A DNA stretch of 11,629 nt, from the NCBI GenBank assembly GCA_937885815.1, contig CALABM010000134.1, positions 1-11,629 on the forward strand, given 5' to 3'. The notes beneath the pieces were generated by a model, which saw only the letters and a list, made by a program, of their open reading frames with translations, searched no databases and was not told where the DNA came from. The translations under genes and the position numbers were made by a program. The stretch's first letter is position 1; every line of letters starts with the position of its first letter. Source of the DNA: an uncultured Verrucomicrobiales bacterium. GTDB lineage: Bacteria; Verrucomicrobiota; Verrucomicrobiia; Verrucomicrobiales; Akkermansiaceae. Shown in pieces: positions 1 to 8,600 of this stretch.

Positions 1-2532
<2,532 letters not shown>

Positions 2533-2544
2533 TTATAACACCAT

Positions 2545-2682
2545 GTGTTACAACCCCTTCACCCCCTGCTGCTCGCAGCCCTGTGTGCAGCAGGGGTCTC
2601 TTCGTGCATACGTACCGATGTCGGTAATACCATCGGCAGCATCGGTAAGGAATTGCCCAAAGCCGTGCCGTCTATTTGTTGA
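2545..2682 (+). CDS. Candidate small lipoprotein, 45 aa, GTG start
   Basis: Read from the GTG at 2545, 12 bases after the acnA stop, this frame gives a short N-terminus, a hydrophobic core (PLLLAALCAAG) and a lipobox-like VSSC at residues 18-21. A 24-residue tail follows, including TDVGNTIGSIGKELPKAVPS. This is the plan of tiny entericidin-like lipoproteins: signal peptidase II would cleave before C21 and leave a short lipidated peptide on a membrane. The GTG is the only in-frame start, because a stop codon lies just upstream at 2536. No ribosome-binding site is visible, but most genes in this window lack one. The same DNA contains two perfect inverted repeats, so a structured 3' region of acnA is the main alternative. 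The tail ends at a stop at 2680, and a one-base shift would extend it to 2725, so a truncated or frameshifted remnant is also possible. No specific function can be assigned. Confidence 0.4.
   Translation: MLQPLHPLLLAALCAAGVSSCIRTDVGNTIGSIGKELPKAVPSIC
2563..2596 (+). terminator. Inverted repeat after acnA, possible terminator
   Basis: CCCCTGCTGC at 2563-2572 pairs perfectly with GCAGCAGGGG at 2587-2596 across a 14-base loop. It starts 30 bases after the acnA stop, where a transcription terminator or 3'-protecting hairpin would be expected. Only a poor pyrimidine run (TCTCTTC) follows rather than a U tract, so intrinsic termination is uncertain. The repeat overlaps the signal-peptide codons of the candidate lipoprotein at 2545-2682 and may be partly a by-product of Leu/Ala codons. 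Confidence 0.4.
2613..2647 (+). repeat. Second inverted repeat after acnA
   Basis: TACCGATG at 2613-2620 pairs perfectly with CATCGGTA at 2640-2647 around a 19-base loop. It lies 16 bases after the first hairpin. No U tract follows. It could be an RNA hairpin stabilising the acnA transcript, or chance pairing inside the candidate lipoprotein gene. Confidence 0.35.
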
Positions 2683-2750
2683 GCCCTTGGGGGTTGAGCG
2701 CAATATCGACACTACTCATCGCTGAACCTTTTATTCAACCATCTCCCACC

Positions 2751-3257
2751 ATGAACGCTATCGATTTTACCTCTCTTCAAAAAAACCCCGCTGAGCTCAT
2801 CGGCAAGCAATGGATGCTTATCACCGCAGGCACGCCGGATAACTTCAACACCATGACTGCCAGCTGGGGCGGCTTAGGCTACCTCTGGAACCGCCCCGTA
2901 GCCTTCGTCTTCGTGCGCCCCAACCGCCACACCCGTGGCTTCATCGACGCTCAGCCGGCCTTCACACTCTCCTTCATGCCTGAGCAATACCGCGATGACC
3001 TCATCTTCTGTGGCCGCAACTCCGGTAAAGATGTGGACAAGATGGCTGCCACCAAGCTGGCTCCCGTCACCACGCAGAACGGCCTCGTGGCCATGGATGA
3101 TGCTGACCTTGTCATTGAATGCCGCAAGATGGCCGTGGCTCACATGCGCAAGGAAGACTTCATTGACATCACCGAAGTAGCTCCCAAGTGGTACGATGAA
3201 AACAACGAGTTCCACCTCGTCTACATTTGCGAAATCGCCGCCACCTACCAGCGCTGA
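2751..3257 (+). CDS. Flavin reductase-like FMN-binding protein
   Basis: This 168-residue protein belongs to the flavin reductase / FMN-binding split-barrel family (Flavin_Reduct type). Members bind FMN and typically reduce flavin with NAD(P)H or act as small cytoplasmic flavoproteins. The signature runs FNTMTASWGGLGYLWNRPVA (residues 32-51), VFVRPNRHTRGF (53-64, expected flavin-phosphate contacts), FTLSF (71-75) and FCGRNSGKDVDK (86-97). The length is normal for single-domain members. I start it at the ATG at 2751 because this gives the family's usual short N-terminus (DFTSLQKNPAELIGKQWMLIT). A longer frame from 2676 adds 25 residues without family character. No Shine-Dalgarno sequence or signal peptide is seen. 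No oxygenase partner lies next to it, so its electron acceptor cannot be inferred, and the neighbours acnA and GT10 do not suggest a pathway. Confidence 0.9.
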   Translation: MNAIDFTSLQKNPAELIGKQWMLITAGTPDNFNTMTASWGGLGYLWNRPVAFVFVRPNRHTRGFIDAQPAFTLSFMPEQYRDDLIFCGRNSGKDVDKMAATKLAPVTTQNGLVAMDDADLVIECRKMAVAHMRKEDFIDITEVAPKWYDENNEFHLVYICEIAATYQR

Positions 3258-3276
3258 CAAATCCGTGAAAAACTTA

Positions 3277-3308
3277 TTTGCGGCAAATCTTCCTTGACTT
3301 GCCGCAAA
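3277..3308. promoter_or_regulatory. Pair of palindromic operator-like sites
   Basis: TTTGCGGCAA (3277-3286) and TTGCCGCAAA (3299-3308) are perfect inverted copies. Each 9-base core, TTGCGGCAA and TTGCCGCAA, is itself palindromic around its central base (TTGCNGCAA). The centres, 3282 and 3303, are 21 bp apart, two DNA turns, so both sites face the same side. The second site sits directly against the -35 hexamer of the GT10 promoter and the first lies just upstream, a layout that suits a repressor. A simple hairpin is the alternative, but no U tract follows on either strand, so a terminator is unlikely. The cognate regulator is unknown. Confidence 0.6.
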
Positions 3309-3322
3309 ACAGACCGTAGAAT
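3294..3322 (+). promoter_or_regulatory. Sigma70-type promoter for the GT10 gene
   Basis: The -35 hexamer TTGACT (3294-3299, five of six consensus) and -10 hexamer TAGAAT (3317-3322, five of six) are separated by exactly 17 bases. Transcription would start near 3329, giving a leader of about 40 bases. The leader would open with a 6-bp hairpin, TAGCCG (3329-3334) with CGGCTA (3342-3347). This indicates that the fucosyltransferase gene is transcribed separately from the flavin reductase. Confidence 0.75.
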
Positions 3323-3370
3323 ACAAACTAGCCGGAATCCTCGGCTAATCAACCACAAACAGCCTGAACA

Positions 3371-4330
3371 ATGAGCGAGCTGCATGTTACCATAGAATCC
3401 CCCGAGTTGCTGAAGTTCATCTCGAAGCGCTTTCCTGTCACCCTTGTTCCCATGGAGAACTTTCAGGAGGCGGACATCCTCATCGCGGATACTTTCACGG
3501 ATAAGCTGGATCGCTTCAAGGGCGTGCGCGTACTGGCTACAGGCGAGAACCACCATGTGGACCTGAACCGCTTTGATTACTGCCTGACGCACGATTACAA
3601 GAATGACGACCGCTGCTACCGTTATCCCTACTGGCTGATGTACATGTTGTTACGCTCGGATTTGCGGCCATATCTGATGGGTGAACGCCCCATGGTCACC
3701 CCGGAAGAGCTGCAGGAACGTCAGACGGAGTTCTGCTCATTCGTATGCCGTAATCCCAAAGGTAGGGAGCGCAACGCGCTGGTTCGTGCCCTGAACGCCC
3801 GCAGAAAAGTGAGCTGCGCCGGCCCCTTCATGAATAACGTGGGCTTCCTCCTGCCCAAAGGCTACGAGGCCAAACGAGAGTACCAGCGTAAGCACTGCTT
3901 CAGCATGGCCTATGAAAATGAGGCCTATCCCGGTTACCAAACGGAAAAAATCGTGGATGCCTTCGTCTCCGCCAGCATTCCGATTTACTGGGGCAACCCC
4001 CGCGTGGCTGAGGAGTTCAACCCGGCCGCCTTCGTTCACGCCAGAGATTTCCGCAACCGCAATGAACTGGTGGAATACCTGCTGAAGCTGGCAGATGACC
4101 CTGTGCGCCGTGCTGAAATGATTAACCAGCCGCTATTGGTGGATATGGACGTCATCACAAAAACCGACCACGAGCTCGAAAACTTCTTCGCCCGCATCTT
4201 TGAGCGCGGAGCCGGCGCCATCCGCCGCACACGCTTCCAGCGTTTCATAGGAGTAGCCCAGAATTACTACGGCCACGGCCTCTTCCGCACCATTCGATAC
4301 ACCTCACGCCGCCTGCGTGGCAAAAATTAA
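3371..4330 (+). CDS. GT10 alpha-1,3/1,4-fucosyltransferase
   Basis: This 319-residue enzyme would transfer L-fucose from GDP-fucose to GlcNAc (or Glc) in a glycan chain, as in Lewis-type antigens. It is a GT10-family, GT-B-fold enzyme expected at the cytoplasmic face of the inner membrane. The donor-site signature is complete: FSMAYENEAYPGYQTEKIVD (residues 177-196), AF, then IPIYWGNP (203-210). E182, E192 and K193 sit where the Helicobacter pylori enzyme contacts GDP-fucose. The acceptor-domain GEN motif (58-60) contains E59, matching the proposed catalytic base. FNPAAFVHARDF (216-227) is also typical. The C-terminus (about 280-319) is rich in Arg and aromatic residues, a plausible peripheral membrane anchor; the heptad repeats of H. 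pylori enzymes are absent. It is a single gene with its own promoter and terminator, and no glycan cluster is visible around it. Family assignment is firm; linkage and acceptor are inferred. Confidence 0.95.
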   Translation: MSELHVTIESPELLKFISKRFPVTLVPMENFQEADILIADTFTDKLDRFKGVRVLATGENHHVDLNRFDYCLTHDYKNDDRCYRYPYWLMYMLLRSDLRPYLMGERPMVTPEELQERQTEFCSFVCRNPKGRERNALVRALNARRKVSCAGPFMNNVGFLLPKGYEAKREYQRKHCFSMAYENEAYPGYQTEKIVDAFVSASIPIYWGNPRVAEEFNPAAFVHARDFRNRNELVEYLLKLADDPVRRAEMINQPLLVDMDVITKTDHELENFFARIFERGAGAIRRTRFQRFIGVAQNYYGHGLFRTIRYTSRRLRGKN

Positions 4331-4353
4331 AAACGCAGGTCATTTTTTCTAAG

Positions 4354-4391
4354 GACGGCTTTCCGCACAGGGAAGCCGTCTCTCATTTATT
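4354..4391 (+). terminator. Rho-independent terminator after GT10
   Basis: GACGGCTTTCC (4354-4364) pairs with GGGAAGCCGTC (4370-4380) as an 11-bp stem with one T-G wobble and a 5-base loop. The T-rich TCTCATTTATT follows. It begins 23 bases after the GT10 stop and separates that gene from the amidase pair. Confidence 0.75.
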
Positions 4392-4400
4392 GCGAGAGAC
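4378..4400 (+). repeat. Overlapping alternative hairpin
   Basis: GTCTCTC (4378-4384) pairs perfectly with GAGAGAC (4394-4400) around a 9-base loop. Its left arm shares the GTC at 4378-4380 with the terminator stem before it, so the two hairpins cannot both form fully. This may be coincidence or a way to modulate read-through into the amidase genes. Confidence 0.4.
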
Positions 4401-4435
4401 ATGGCGTGTCATACCCTCCACATCTATGGCAAGGG

Positions 4436-4462
4436 TTGACTCAATTATGACTTGTCATGTCA
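4436..4462 (+). promoter_or_regulatory. Possible control region of the amidase operon
   Basis: A consensus-like -35 (TTGACT, 4436-4441) lies about 50 bases before the amidase start, but no convincing -10 follows at 16-18 bases (GTCAGG). The stretch carries a dyad, ATGAC-TT-GTCAT (4447-4458), and TGAC/GTCA half-sites at 4437, 4448, 4454 and 4459. This looks like a regulator-binding site, perhaps at an activator-dependent promoter, but the evidence is only base patterns. Confidence 0.35.
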
Positions 4463-4488
4463 GGGGGCTGCGTGTTACCATGTGACGC

Positions 4489-5565
4489 ATGAGCAATATC
4501 ATCCGCCAACTCTTCGTTCTGCTGAGCTTCCTCGTGCTTTTTGCCGGGGTAACTCAGGCTGAGAGCAATAGGGGCAGATGGCAGGTGTATGATATTGGTG
4601 GTGTGCAGTATGTGAAGCTCAGCGACGTGTGGCGCTTTTACCGCTTCGCCCCCCGTCAGGGGCGTGAGGGCTGCGTCTCCTACGGCGCAGCGAACCGCAC
4701 CGTATCCGTTCGACCGGAGCGGCAGGACTTCTATGTGAATAACTTCCGCTATATTCTCTCCTTCCCCATTCGCCGTGATGGCAACGAGCTTCTCATCTCA
4801 GCTATTGATATGAAAAAGCTGGTGGACCCCGTCCTGCGCCCTCGTTTCTCACAGCGTGCGGGTGTTGTCCGCACGGTGGTGCTGGATCCCGGCCATGGTG
4901 GACATGATGCCGGCGCCGTTAGCTCCTGGGCCCGGGAAAAAGACTGCAACCTGAGTCTCGCGCTCAAAGTGAAAGCCCTTTTGGAGCGCCATGGCTTCCG
5001 AGTGGTCATGACCCGCAGTACGGATGTATTCCTCACCCTCAGCGAGCGTGTCGCCATCGCAAACCGCACGCCGGACTGCATCTTCGTGAGCATTCACCAC
5101 AACTCAGGAAGGCGCGCTGCAGAGGGCATCGAGACCTTCACCCTCGCCCCGCAGGGCACCACATCCCCCTTCGCCCGCACCCGCAGGGATGCCGATTTGG
5201 ACGGCAATGACCAAGACAGCGAGAACATCGCTCTTGCAACGGCCATCCACAGCCGCGCCATCCTTTCCACCGGTGCCACGGATCGTGGCATCCAGCGCGC
5301 GCGTTTCTCCGTGCTCTGCACCATTAAACGCCCGGCCGTGCTGTTCGAAGGCGGCTTCGTCAGCAATCCCACGGAAGGCCGTAAAATCACCACTCGCTCG
5401 TATCAGGAAAAACTGGCTCAGAGCATCTGTGATGGCATCATAAACTACTGCCAGACTGTGGGAGGACACCCCAATGGTCTGCGCCCGAGAACACAGCGCA
5501 GAAGCACCATCGGCAGTTCCAGCATTAACGGCAACAGCACCTACCGCGGCACCACACGCCTGTAA
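4489..5565 (+). CDS. N-acetylmuramoyl-L-alanine amidase (Amidase_3), exported
   Basis: This 358-residue zinc amidase cuts the bond between MurNAc and the L-alanine of the stem peptide and would act on peptidoglycan in the periplasm. Residues 1-24 form a signal peptide (core LFVLLSFLVLFAG, likely cleavage VTQA|ES). Residues ~30-118 form a small domain (YVKLSDVWRFYRF, later NNFRYILSFPIRRDGNELLISAIDMKKLVDP) that resembles the copper amine oxidase N-terminal-like domain found in wall enzymes. The Amidase_3 domain spans ~127-322. Zinc ligands are H136 (DPGHGG), E150 (REKDCNL) and H203 (SIHHNS), and the catalytic glutamate is E287 (LFEGGFVSNP). The domain is therefore intact and predicted active. 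The C-terminal ~35 residues are basic and low in complexity. The start at 4489 places the signal peptide at the N-terminus; no Shine-Dalgarno is seen. A paralogue follows 20 bases later, probably co-transcribed. Confidence 0.95.
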   Translation: MSNIIRQLFVLLSFLVLFAGVTQAESNRGRWQVYDIGGVQYVKLSDVWRFYRFAPRQGREGCVSYGAANRTVSVRPERQDFYVNNFRYILSFPIRRDGNELLISAIDMKKLVDPVLRPRFSQRAGVVRTVVLDPGHGGHDAGAVSSWAREKDCNLSLALKVKALLERHGFRVVMTRSTDVFLTLSERVAIANRTPDCIFVSIHHNSGRRAAEGIETFTLAPQGTTSPFARTRRDADLDGNDQDSENIALATAIHSRAILSTGATDRGIQRARFSVLCTIKRPAVLFEGGFVSNPTEGRKITTRSYQEKLAQSICDGIINYCQTVGGHPNGLRPRTQRRSTIGSSSINGNSTYRGTTRL

Positions 5566-5585
5566 CCCAGCCAAACTTTCCGTTC

Positions 5586-6785
5586 ATGAGTCTCACGCCT
5601 GCCATCAGATTAATTCTTCCCGGTCTGCTCCTGCTGGCCGCCCAGCCCGGCTACTGTGAAGAAGCCCCGGCAGAGCCTTCAGCCCCCACGCCGCCCCCTA
5701 TGCCGGCGGAACCTCGCTACCTGCAGCTCGAACAGCTGCGCAGCTTCTACAAACTGCTCCCTCAACCGAACTCAGGAGGAGGCACCCTGCGCACCGTAGC
5801 TAATGCCGGCACTACCATCTCCTTCGGTCCCGGCAAAAGGGAGGTAAACATAGGCGGTTATCGCTGGCTACTTTCCTACCCCATTCGCGAAGATGGCTCC
5901 GGTGACATCCTTATTTCCGAGGTGGACGCCGTCAAGATTTTTGACCCCGTACTGCGCCCCACCTACATTGCAGACCGCCGCGTGGTGCGCACGGTTATTA
6001 TTGACCCCGGCCACGGCGGGTATGATACCGGCTGTACCGCCGGCAGCCTGAATGAGGCAGAGTTCTGCCTCAAACTTGCCAAGGAGCTGAAAGAAGCACT
6101 CACCCGCCGCGGATACAACGTGCAGCTCACCCACGAGCACAGCCGCCACATGTCTGACCGCCAGCGCATCAACTGCGTCAGCAGCGCAGACTCTCCCATC
6201 TTCATCTCCCTTCATCTGAACAGCGGCCGCAGTGACATACAGGGCATCGAGACCTACACCGCTACGCCGGATGGCCCCGGCAACACTCGCCGCCCCGCCA
6301 ATAATCATGACGCCGCCAGTGCCGCCCTTGCCTTTGCGGTACACAGTGCCATGGTATCCGCCACCGGTGCGAATGATGGCGCCTGCCGCCGCGCGCGCTA
6401 CAGCATCCTGAACTCCGTGGAGTGCCCCTCTATCATGGTGCTTGCCGGATACACGACAAACACGGAGGAAGCCGCCAAACTCGCCACGCCTGAATACCGC
6501 ACCCAGTTGGCCACAGCTATCACAGAGGGCGTATGCACCTTTGCCCGGCATATCAACCCGGATGCCAAACTGGAGCCAGCCCCGGAAGTAACTCCGGAAC
6601 CGGCCACGCCTGAGCCCGTAGCAGCTCCGACACCCCCTGCCCCCACCAGAGCTAATAACACCTCCCAGAATCGCAACCGCGCCAACAGAAATCGCAATTC
6701 CAGAAGCCGCGCCAACCGCAATTCCCGCTCAAGCCGCAGCAGTTCCCGTAGCAGTTCCCGCAACAGAAGAAACCGCCGCCGCTGA
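5586..6785 (+). CDS. Amidase_3 paralogue lacking the catalytic glutamate, Arg-rich tail
   Basis: This 399-residue exported paralogue of the preceding amidase has the same domain order. A signal peptide covers ~1-24 (LILPGLLLLAA), then a Pro/Ala/Glu linker (25-43) and the same N-terminal domain (44-124: YLQLEQLRSFYKL, GYRWLLSYPIREDG, DPVLRP). The Amidase_3 domain spans ~134-322. Zinc ligands are kept: H143 (DPGHGG), E157 (LNEAEFCL) and H210 (SLHLNS). The motif holding the catalytic glutamate in the neighbour (VLFEGGFVSN) reads IMVLAGYTTN here, with Leu286 aligned to Glu287. No acidic residue occurs until E294, so hydrolysis is probably lost or very weak. A Pro/Glu/Ala linker (~328-353) leads into an Arg/Asn/Ser-rich tail (355-399) with short repeats and strong positive charge. 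I infer a wall-binding or regulatory pseudoenzyme working with the upstream amidase. A moved catalytic residue cannot be excluded. Confidence 0.9.
   Translation: MSLTPAIRLILPGLLLLAAQPGYCEEAPAEPSAPTPPPMPAEPRYLQLEQLRSFYKLLPQPNSGGGTLRTVANAGTTISFGPGKREVNIGGYRWLLSYPIREDGSGDILISEVDAVKIFDPVLRPTYIADRRVVRTVIIDPGHGGYDTGCTAGSLNEAEFCLKLAKELKEALTRRGYNVQLTHEHSRHMSDRQRINCVSSADSPIFISLHLNSGRSDIQGIETYTATPDGPGNTRRPANNHDAASAALAFAVHSAMVSATGANDGACRRARYSILNSVECPSIMVLAGYTTNTEEAAKLATPEYRTQLATAITEGVCTFARHINPDAKLEPAPEVTPEPATPEPVAAPTPPAPTRANNTSQNRNRANRNRNSRSRANRNSRSSRSSSRSSSRNRRNRRR
6677..6760 (+). repeat. Short internal repeats encoding the basic tail
   Basis: CCGCGCCAAC occurs at 6677-6686 and 6707-6716, a 30-base (10-codon) period giving RANRN-type units. 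AGCAGTTCCCG occurs at 6738-6748 and 6750-6760, a 12-base period giving SSSR units. Both periods are multiples of three, so change in copy number would lengthen or shorten the tail without breaking the frame. Confidence 0.65.
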
Positions 6786-6815
6786 TTTTTTCCACAAAAA
6801 AACAAAATTTGGGAC

Positions 6816-6844
6816 TTTACAATATCAATAGGCAGGAGTATAGT
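6816..6844 (+). promoter_or_regulatory. Sigma70-type promoter for the SulP gene
   Basis: TTTACA (6816-6821) and TATAGT (6839-6844), each five of six consensus, are separated by 17 bases. The expected transcription start is near 6851, leaving a leader of only ~17 bases before the ATG at 6868. The GGCAGGAG inside the spacer is therefore not a ribosome-binding site. This promoter would drive the transporter and the methyltransferase behind it. Confidence 0.7.
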
Positions 6845-6867
6845 TCCGTCTGAGCTCAATATCAGAT

Positions 6868-8583
6868 ATGCACGCTCCTAGTCTCATCAAATCGCTGAAG
6901 TCGTACGACAGAAAAACTTTTCTGGCAGATTTGACCGCCGGCCTCACAGTAGGCGTGGTGGCCCTCCCCCTCGCCATGGCCTTCGCCATCGCCTGCGGCA
7001 TTAAAGAAATCACCCCCTCCACGGGTCTTATCACAGCCGTGGTGGCAGGTTTCATGATATCGCTGCTGGGTGGTAGTAAGTTCCAAATTGGCGGCCCCAC
7101 CGGTGCCTTTGTGGTGCTCATTGCCGGTGTAGCAGGTAGTTTTGGCATGGGAGGCCTGATTCTCTGCACCCTGCTGGCCGGTATCTTCCTCATCCTATTC
7201 GGCGTCTTCCGCATGGGGGCTCTCATTAAGTTCATCCCCTATCCGGTCACCACGGGCTTTACATCCGGCATTGCTGTCACCATTTTCTGCACACAGGTAA
7301 AAGACCTTCTCGGGCTGAACATACCTCACGCTGTTCCGGCTGAGTTCGTGGAGAAATGGGCCTGCTACTTCCAGTACTTCCACACAGTGAATTTCTGGGC
7401 ACTGGGCATTTCCCTGCTCACGATTGCCGTTATTCTCCTTACCAAGCGCCTGCTGCCCCGCGCCCCCTTCATGCTGGTGGGCATGCTCGTCAGCACGGTG
7501 GTATGTGCTGTATTTAACCTGCCGGTGGAGACTATCGGGTCCCGCTTCGGTGAGCTGCCTCAGGGGCTGCCCATGCCGGAGTTCCCCACCTTTGACTGGG
7601 CCAGCCTTCCCGCGCTCATTAAGCCTGCTTTCATCATCGCCCTGCTGGCAGCCATTGAGTCCCTGCTCAGCGCCAGTGTGGCAGACGGTATGACCGGCTC
7701 CCGCCACCACCCGAACACCGAGCTCATCGGTCAGGGTGTGGGCAACATTGCCAGCGCTCTCTTCGGCGGCATTCCCGCCACCGGTGCCATTGCCCGTACC
7801 GCCACAAACATCCGCGCCGGTGCTAAGACTCCCGTCTCCGGCCTCATTCACGCCATCACCCTGCTGCTCATCCTCATGCTGGCCGGGCAGTATGCTGCCG
7901 TGGTACCGCTTCCCGCTCTGGCCGGTATTCTCGTGCTCGTTTGCTGGAACATGGCTGAGGTAAGCACCTTTGCGCACCTGCTTAAAGGCCCGCGTCAGGA
8001 TGCCGCGGTGCTCATCATCACCTTCATCCTCACCGTGCTCATTGACCTCGTGGTAGCGGTGGAAGTGGGTGTAGTACTTGCCGCTCTCCTCTTCATTGGC
8101 CGCATGGCCAAAATCAGTAACGTGGAAGCCATTTCCCGCGAAATCGAGGGTGACGACCCCGAGGAGCAGCCCTCCCGCTCTCGTTACCTGCGCCACATTC
8201 CCGATAACGTGGAAGTCTTTGACGTTCAGGGACCGTTCTTCTTCGGCGCCGTAGAGAAATTCAAGGACAGCGTCTTCCGCACCATGGAGGACAACATCCG
8301 CTACGTACTACTGCGCATGCGCCTTGTACCCGCGCTGGATGCCTCCGGTCTGCACGTGCTGGAAGACTTCATCGCCTACTGCCGCAGACATAATGTAACT
8401 CTGCTGCTCTGCGGTGTCCAGCCCCAGCCGTACAAGGTAATCAGCCGTGACTCCACCTTCATTGAAGAACTCACGCATGAGAACATCTGCGAGAACATTG
8501 ATGCTGCCCTCCTGCGCATTCAGCAGCTTGAGGAACAGCGGAAATCCACTCCCGATGCTCCCGCTACCGAGCCTGCGCCCTAA
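6868..8583 (+). CDS. SulP family anion transporter with STAS domain
   Basis: This 571-residue inner-membrane transporter belongs to the SLC26/SulP family. The membrane part (~15-412) has many hydrophobic segments. Family motifs are ADLTAGLTVGVVALPLAMAF (20-39), GGPTGAFVV (75-83), FIPYPVTTGFTSGIAV (122-137), IESLLSASVADGMTG (263-277) and NTELIGQGVGNIASALFGG (283-301), followed by PATGAIARTATNIRAGA. A cytoplasmic STAS domain follows (~438-555: VEVFDVQGPFFFGAVEKF, then PALDASGLHVLED with S493 at the anti-sigma-antagonist serine position). The C-terminal tail is Pro/Ala/Glu rich. Known members carry sulfate, bicarbonate or C4-dicarboxylates (DauA), usually with H+ or Na+; the sequence alone does not settle the substrate. 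There is no sulfate-assimilation gene or carbonic anhydrase nearby. It has its own promoter and is followed after 17 bases by the methyltransferase. No Shine-Dalgarno is seen before the ATG. Confidence 0.96.
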   Translation: MHAPSLIKSLKSYDRKTFLADLTAGLTVGVVALPLAMAFAIACGIKEITPSTGLITAVVAGFMISLLGGSKFQIGGPTGAFVVLIAGVAGSFGMGGLILCTLLAGIFLILFGVFRMGALIKFIPYPVTTGFTSGIAVTIFCTQVKDLLGLNIPHAVPAEFVEKWACYFQYFHTVNFWALGISLLTIAVILLTKRLLPRAPFMLVGMLVSTVVCAVFNLPVETIGSRFGELPQGLPMPEFPTFDWASLPALIKPAFIIALLAAIESLLSASVADGMTGSRHHPNTELIGQGVGNIASALFGGIPATGAIARTATNIRAGAKTPVSGLIHAITLLLILMLAGQYAAVVPLPALAGILVLVCWNMAEVSTFAHLLKGPRQDAAVLIITFILTVLIDLVVAVEVGVVLAALLFIGRMAKISNVEAISREIEGDDPEEQPSRSRYLRHIPDNVEVFDVQGPFFFGAVEKFKDSVFRTMEDNIRYVLLRMRLVPALDASGLHVLEDFIAYCRRHNVTLLLCGVQPQPYKVISRDSTFIEELTHENICENIDAALLRIQQLEEQRKSTPDAPATEPAP

Positions 8584-8600
8584 GCCGCACGTCCCTCCGC

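Noticed and set aside
2543..2725. ATG-started 60-codon frame MCYNPFTPCC...
   Set aside because: It overlaps the GTG frame that gives a proper signal peptide and lipobox; its composition (scattered Cys and Pro) matches no export or domain pattern.
2676..2750. Upstream extension of the flavin reductase
   Set aside because: The 25 extra residues do not resemble the family's N-terminus and the ATG at 2751 gives the normal length.
3371..4330. Phase-variable homopolymer or heptad repeats in the GT10 gene as in H. pylori
   Set aside because: No long homopolymer tract or heptad repeat was found in the coding sequence.
5868..6551. Open frame of 227 codons on the - strand opposite the second amidase
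   Set aside because: It is antisense to a well-supported coding domain and has no motifs of its own.
6788..6796. DnaA-box-like TTTTCCACA
   Set aside because: It is a single copy one base off the consensus with no cluster or AT-rich unwinding region, so it is not an origin.
7195..8196. Open frame of 333 codons on the - strand opposite the SulP gene
   Set aside because: It is rich in His, Gly and Glu with no domain signature, typical of the antisense of GC-rich membrane-protein codons.
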